Below are positions 60,527-64,000 of a stretch of DNA of 64,000 nucleotides, one piece after another. Position numbers and translations under genes: made by a program. The notes under the pieces were generated by a model that had not been told where the DNA came from, searched no databases, and saw only the letters and a list, made by a program, of their open reading frames with translations. Position 1 is the stretch's first letter, and each line of letters begins with the position of its first letter. This DNA is from Gilliamella sp. ESL0443 (GTDB lineage: Bacteria > Pseudomonadota > Gammaproteobacteria > Enterobacterales > Orbaceae), in NCBI RefSeq assembly GCF_019469165.1, contig NZ_CP048263.1, positions 744,001-808,000 on the forward strand. The letters are read 5' to 3'.

Positions 60527-61882
60527 CTATTTACCTAATATCGATTTAACGCGGGTTTGCATTAATTTTTCAAGTTCAGTAATGCTGTCGAGTTTATCAG
60601 GTATATTTTGGTTACTGATTGGTTGGTTTTGTAAGTTTTCAAGCTCATCTATGAATGCTTTTACGCTAGGGGCATTGCCATCAAAATAAGCATTGACCCA
60701 AATTGCGGTATCATTTAGTGCTTGTTGATAAATGAGTTCTTGATGTCTTGGTACTGCTTGAGCAGCAATCAATAAACGGAAACGGATGTTTTCGCGCAGG
60801 TAAAGTGATTGTTCTGCACTAAGTGGTGTTTTTAGGATCTGGCATTTTACAATTTGTTTTTCGTCACTTCCTGCTTTTTCTAGACACTCAGAAAAATGGT
60901 TATCTTTTACATCTAACTTTTCAATTTTGATGAATTTATCCATAAATGTTGAAGCATTAGCAAATAAATTATCTGACCAATCATCTGTTGAATGGGTAAC
61001 ATTATCTGCTGAAGTATTGGCGTTGTTAGCAAGGGTGTCGTCATGTTGATTCATACCCAGATCGATATCTTTATAGTTTCCAACTAATGGTAATTCTGTT
61101 ATTGATTCAGTTAAACCAAGTAATTTTAGGATTATGCCATCAGCGTCAACAAAAGTGACTTGAGATAGTGAGTTAATATCTTTGGTGATGGCTTGTCGAG
61201 CAGGGAGTAAGCTTGGATCATTTGTTTTCGCTAAGCTTTCATCTGCACTTTTGAGTAATAAACGGGCGCTGGTGTAGTCTTGATCGCTCCAGATTTTTCT
61301 TCCAGCTAAATGCACTAGGTAGTTTGCTTGCGAGATGAGCCAAACGTTGTTATCCAGAGTCGATACAGCTGCTAAACGTTCGTTGAGGCTGTTTAGATTT
61401 TGCTCGTTTAATTTATTGGTATCGTTAACTTGTTCAGTAAGTTGCTGTTGAGCTTTTTGGTTGTCGCTTAATTGACGGTCAACGCGTTGTGTTAATAATG
61501 AAAACTGTTGGTTTTGTTTATTGATGGCATCATCAATATTACTTTGAAGATCTTTAATTATACTTGCTTTGGTATGTTGTTTTAAATTGGCAATTTCAGT
61601 TTGTAGCGTTGAGATTTCATGTGTTTGGTTTTGAAGCTGTCTATAACCTTGAAAATAGATCAATCCACCTAAGCAAACTGTTAATCCGATGGCGAGTATT
61701 GAGAGTTTTGATACTGGCGCTTTTAGCGTATTGACTGATGGCTCAGGTTGAGGACTAGAAGGTTTTGTCTCTTTTTTATTTATATTCATCATATTATTCG
61801 CTTCTGTCTTTTTTATTTGGCTAAATGAAGTGGTGCTGATGTTTGATAGTGTTGCATTGGCACCATAATATCTAGATGGCAT
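60527..61882 (-). CDS. hemX: HemX-like protein
   Basis: 451 residues: a cytosolic N-terminal tail of about 65 residues, one TM (LSILAIGLTVCLGGLIYF), a coiled coil (about 85-175, rich in Gln/Asn) and a HemX domain with NVWLISQANYLVHLAGRKIW and QDYTSARLLLKSAD. It is named after its operon place. Methyltransferase activity once claimed is not supported by motifs. The start has GAGG 6 nt upstream. Confidence 0.9.
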   Translation of the reverse strand: MPSRYYGANATLSNISTTSFSQIKKTEANNMMNINKKETKPSSPQPEPSVNTLKAPVSKLSILAIGLTVCLGGLIYFQGYRQLQNQTHEISTLQTEIANLKQHTKASIIKDLQSNIDDAINKQNQQFSLLTQRVDRQLSDNQKAQQQLTEQVNDTNKLNEQNLNSLNERLAAVSTLDNNVWLISQANYLVHLAGRKIWSDQDYTSARLLLKSADESLAKTNDPSLLPARQAITKDINSLSQVTFVDADGIILKLLGLTESITELPLVGNYKDIDLGMNQHDDTLANNANTSADNVTHSTDDWSDNLFANASTFMDKFIKIEKLDVKDNHFSECLEKAGSDEKQIVKCQILKTPLSAEQSLYLRENIRFRLLIAAQAVPRHQELIYQQALNDTAIWVNAYFDGNAPSVKAFIDELENLQNQPISNQNIPDKLDSITELEKLMQTRVKSILGK

Positions 61883-61890
61883 AAATTACC

Positions 61891-62631
61891 TCATTTAGAT
61901 TTTTGAGAAATATTTTCCGCATTATGACATAGAGTTATCATTGTTTTAAATAAAAATTCATTATTTGCGCTAACAATTTGTAAAACGTTATGCCATTTTA
62001 GTTGCTTGGCTTTTTCGAATATCCGTGGGCTAGTTACCACCAATTGTGCTTCATATTTATGTTTATTTTGGCAATATGTGTCGAGTTGGAGTAGGTGATC
62101 GACACTTGTTACGAGTAGGATTTGTTGAGCAATATCATCAGTTAGTATGTTGGCTGGATATTGAATTGGTTGACGAAAATAACATTGTATTGAGGTCACG
62201 TTTGCTTTTTGTTGCAACTCTTGAGACAGCAATTGCCGTCCATTGTTTCCACACAAAATTAAAACGGAACGGCCTTGCAAGTCAGTCAATAGTGGTAATA
62301 ATCCCTCACTATGTTCTTCATTTGGATAATCAACGTGAACGTCAGCTTGTTGACTAAACAATTGAGCTGACTTTTTGCCAATGGCAAAATAGCGTAGATG
62401 TTTAGGAAAGCTTAGATTAGGTTGATGTTCTTTTATCATATAGCTGACTTGTGGCGATACCACAATTACGATATCTGATGGCGCAAGTTGGTTAAGCTGT
62501 TGTTGAAGGCTATTTAGTCCGTGACCTGCTAAGATTTTGAATAATGGGAGATGGGTTGCCGGAATATTTGCTTGATTTAATTGCTGGGTTAGCTTATCCC
62601 CTTCGGGGGAAGGGCGAGTAATATAAATCAT
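61891..62631 (-). CDS. hemD: Uroporphyrinogen-III synthase
   Basis: Cyclises hydroxymethylbilane to uroporphyrinogen III. It has 246 residues in two similar alpha/beta lobes. The family is weakly conserved. Visible signs are [30 protein letters not shown] and LILCGNNGRQLLSQEL. It starts at the ATG whose A is the last base of the hemC stop (TGATG). A TTG one codon earlier is less likely. Confidence 0.88.
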   Translation of the reverse strand: MIYITRPSPEGDKLTQQLNQANIPATHLPLFKILAGHGLNSLQQQLNQLAPSDIVIVVSPQVSYMIKEHQPNLSFPKHLRYFAIGKKSAQLFSQQADVHVDYPNEEHSEGLLPLLTDLQGRSVLILCGNNGRQLLSQELQQKANVTSIQCYFRQPIQYPANILTDDIAQQILLVTSVDHLLQLDTYCQNKHKYEAQLVVTSPRIFEKAKQLKWHNVLQIVSANNEFLFKTMITLCHNAENISQKSK

Positions 62632-63560
62632 CAATCAATTATTTCCGCTAAAATTTTATCAGCTCCTTTGGCTAACAATTCTGATGCCAGTTGTTGACCT
62701 AAGGTTTCAGGCTCGGTTGCTGATTTGGTTAGCGTCGCTTTAATGATTTTGCTTCCATCAATACTACCAACTAACCCGGTTAAAGTTAATAAATCATTCG
62801 TTAATTGACTATAGCAGGCGATTGGCACTTGGCAACCACCTTGTAAGGCTTGATTCATTGCTCTTTCTGCTTGGATACAAATCCGGCTGTTTTTATCGTC
62901 TAGAGGTGCAAGTAATTTAAGAATCGTGTCATCATTTGATCGGGTTTCAATGCCAACCGCACCTTGCCCAACCGCCGGTAAGATTAGATCTGTTGTTATA
63001 TATTGTTTGATTCGTTCTTGTAATCCTAATCGCTTTAAACCGACAGCAGCGAGGATGATTGCATCGTATTGTTGATCGTCTAATTTCGCTAGACGAGAGC
63101 CTACATTTCCACGTAAATCTTTTATAATGAGATGTGGATATTTTGCTCGCAATTGACATTGGCGTCTTAGACTTGAGGTACCTACAATGGCACCTTGCGG
63201 TAAATCGTCCAAGCTTTGATATTGGTTTGATATGAGTGCATCACGTACGTCATCGCGTTGGCAGATGGTTGATAGGGTTAGTCCCTCCGGGAATTGGGCG
63301 GGAATATCTTTTATTGAGTGAACAGCAATATCAGCTTCGTTGTTTAATATGGCTTGCTCTAGTTGCTTTACAAATAATCCTTTTCCACCAATTTTTGACA
63401 GTGGACTATCTAAAAGCACATCACCTTTGGTTACCATAGGAAGCAGTTCCACGGTCAGATCGCTATGGATAGCTGTCAGTTGTTCTTTTACATAGTTAGC
63501 CTGCCAAAGTGCTAAGGGGCTTTTACGAGTGGCGATGCGAATTTTCAATGGTGTTTCCAT
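62631..63560 (-). CDS. hemC: Porphobilinogen deaminase (hydroxymethylbilane synthase)
   Basis: Joins four porphobilinogens on a dipyrromethane cofactor. It has about 309 residues with [19 protein letters not shown], the active Asp region [26 protein letters not shown] and the cofactor Cys in [12 protein letters not shown]. The start is uncertain: the ATG at 63560 abuts an AAAGGA that is too close. An upstream TTG (63569) or a downstream TTG (63548, giving MKIRIATR) are alternatives. Confidence 0.92.
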   Translation of the reverse strand: METPLKIRIATRKSPLALWQANYVKEQLTAIHSDLTVELLPMVTKGDVLLDSPLSKIGGKGLFVKQLEQAILNNEADIAVHSIKDIPAQFPEGLTLSTICQRDDVRDALISNQYQSLDDLPQGAIVGTSSLRRQCQLRAKYPHLIIKDLRGNVGSRLAKLDDQQYDAIILAAVGLKRLGLQERIKQYITTDLILPAVGQGAVGIETRSNDDTILKLLAPLDDKNSRICIQAERAMNQALQGGCQVPIACYSQLTNDLLTLTGLVGSIDGSKIIKATLTKSATEPETLGQQLASELLAKGADKILAEIID

Positions 63561-63672
63561 TCCTTTCAAATCTTTGTTTATCTTTTCTTTAACTCTTGAG
63601 TCGATTTGCCTAAAGTTTTGAACGCTTTAGGCATGAAGACATTTTTATTTTTTTACGGTTTAAATGTGCCGC

Positions 63673-64000
<328 letters not shown>

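Overview
This is a 64 kb chromosomal segment of a low-GC (mid-30s %), rod-type gammaproteobacterium. Gene content and order (ampD next to a pilABCD-type cluster, seqA-pgm, hemCDXY, ilvIH, slyB, igaA-like genes) place it near Enterobacterales/Pasteurellales. The AT-rich bias, the beta-glucoside PTS locus and the overall protein character best fit Orbaceae (Gilliamella/Frischella-like insect-gut bacteria). That assignment is inference from memory, not a database search.

Layout: 1-3.4 kb holds two members of a secreted, lectin-like protein family. Then come a Fur-box TonB receptor (3.5-5.7), alr-mltG (5.9-8.0), an ampD gene fused to a YqcC/DUF446 domain facing a competence/type IV pilus cluster (8.0-12.6), an M20 amidohydrolase, ygfZ, ilvIH (12.7-17.3), an IgaA-like paralogue region with deoD, a TsgA-like transporter and a Crp-like regulator in between (17.4-24.7), pyrG-eno (24.9-27.9), a VirK/YbjX protein and lysO (28.1-30.1), a third lectin-like gene (30.4-31.9), ogt and a YhjE-like transporter (32.1-34.1), a BglG-controlled beta-glucoside operon with two RNA antiterminator sites (34.1-41.6), htpG, an Na+-coupled symporter, ubiG and guaB (41.7-47.8), three more lectin-like genes (48.3-53.9), pgm-seqA, a tiny lipoprotein, slyB, gloA, gmk, ygaZH (54.0-59.6), hemYXDC and the end of purB (59.6-64.0).

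The most unusual content is the six-member lectin-like family. Each member has a very long charged presequence, a conserved mature N-terminus (A^LT..TSN.IHGNAPYLT) and a C-terminal C-type-lectin-like region. Four members share one promoter/leader module: TTGCrT-N17-TATAmT, a leader hairpin whose stem is kept although its sequence changes, and an ATG about 80 nt downstream of the predicted start. Two members carry three copies of the heptamer CAACAGG a few codons after the ATG. In both, this puts the ATG out of frame with the rest of the gene, and one extra heptamer (or two fewer) would restore it. A third member has a collapsed tract and is in frame. This is the signature of slipped-strand phase variation. 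Three members also carry a 12-bp-period coding repeat with a GATC in nearly every unit, a dense Dam/SeqA-type cluster. Finally, a 20-bp element (GTTGAGGAGCGGGGTTTTTG) brackets these genes as direct repeats about 2.02-2.06 kb apart, and also occurs once alone before ubiG, which suggests cassette-like units and one empty site.

How the genes work together: bglG controls bglF-bglA and, through a second antiterminator site, an OprD-type porin and a phosphatase, forming an uptake-and-hydrolysis pathway. The pil genes probably build a DNA-uptake pilus. The IgaA-like genes would act in the envelope on an Rcs-type relay if one exists. The hem genes form a single overlapping operon.
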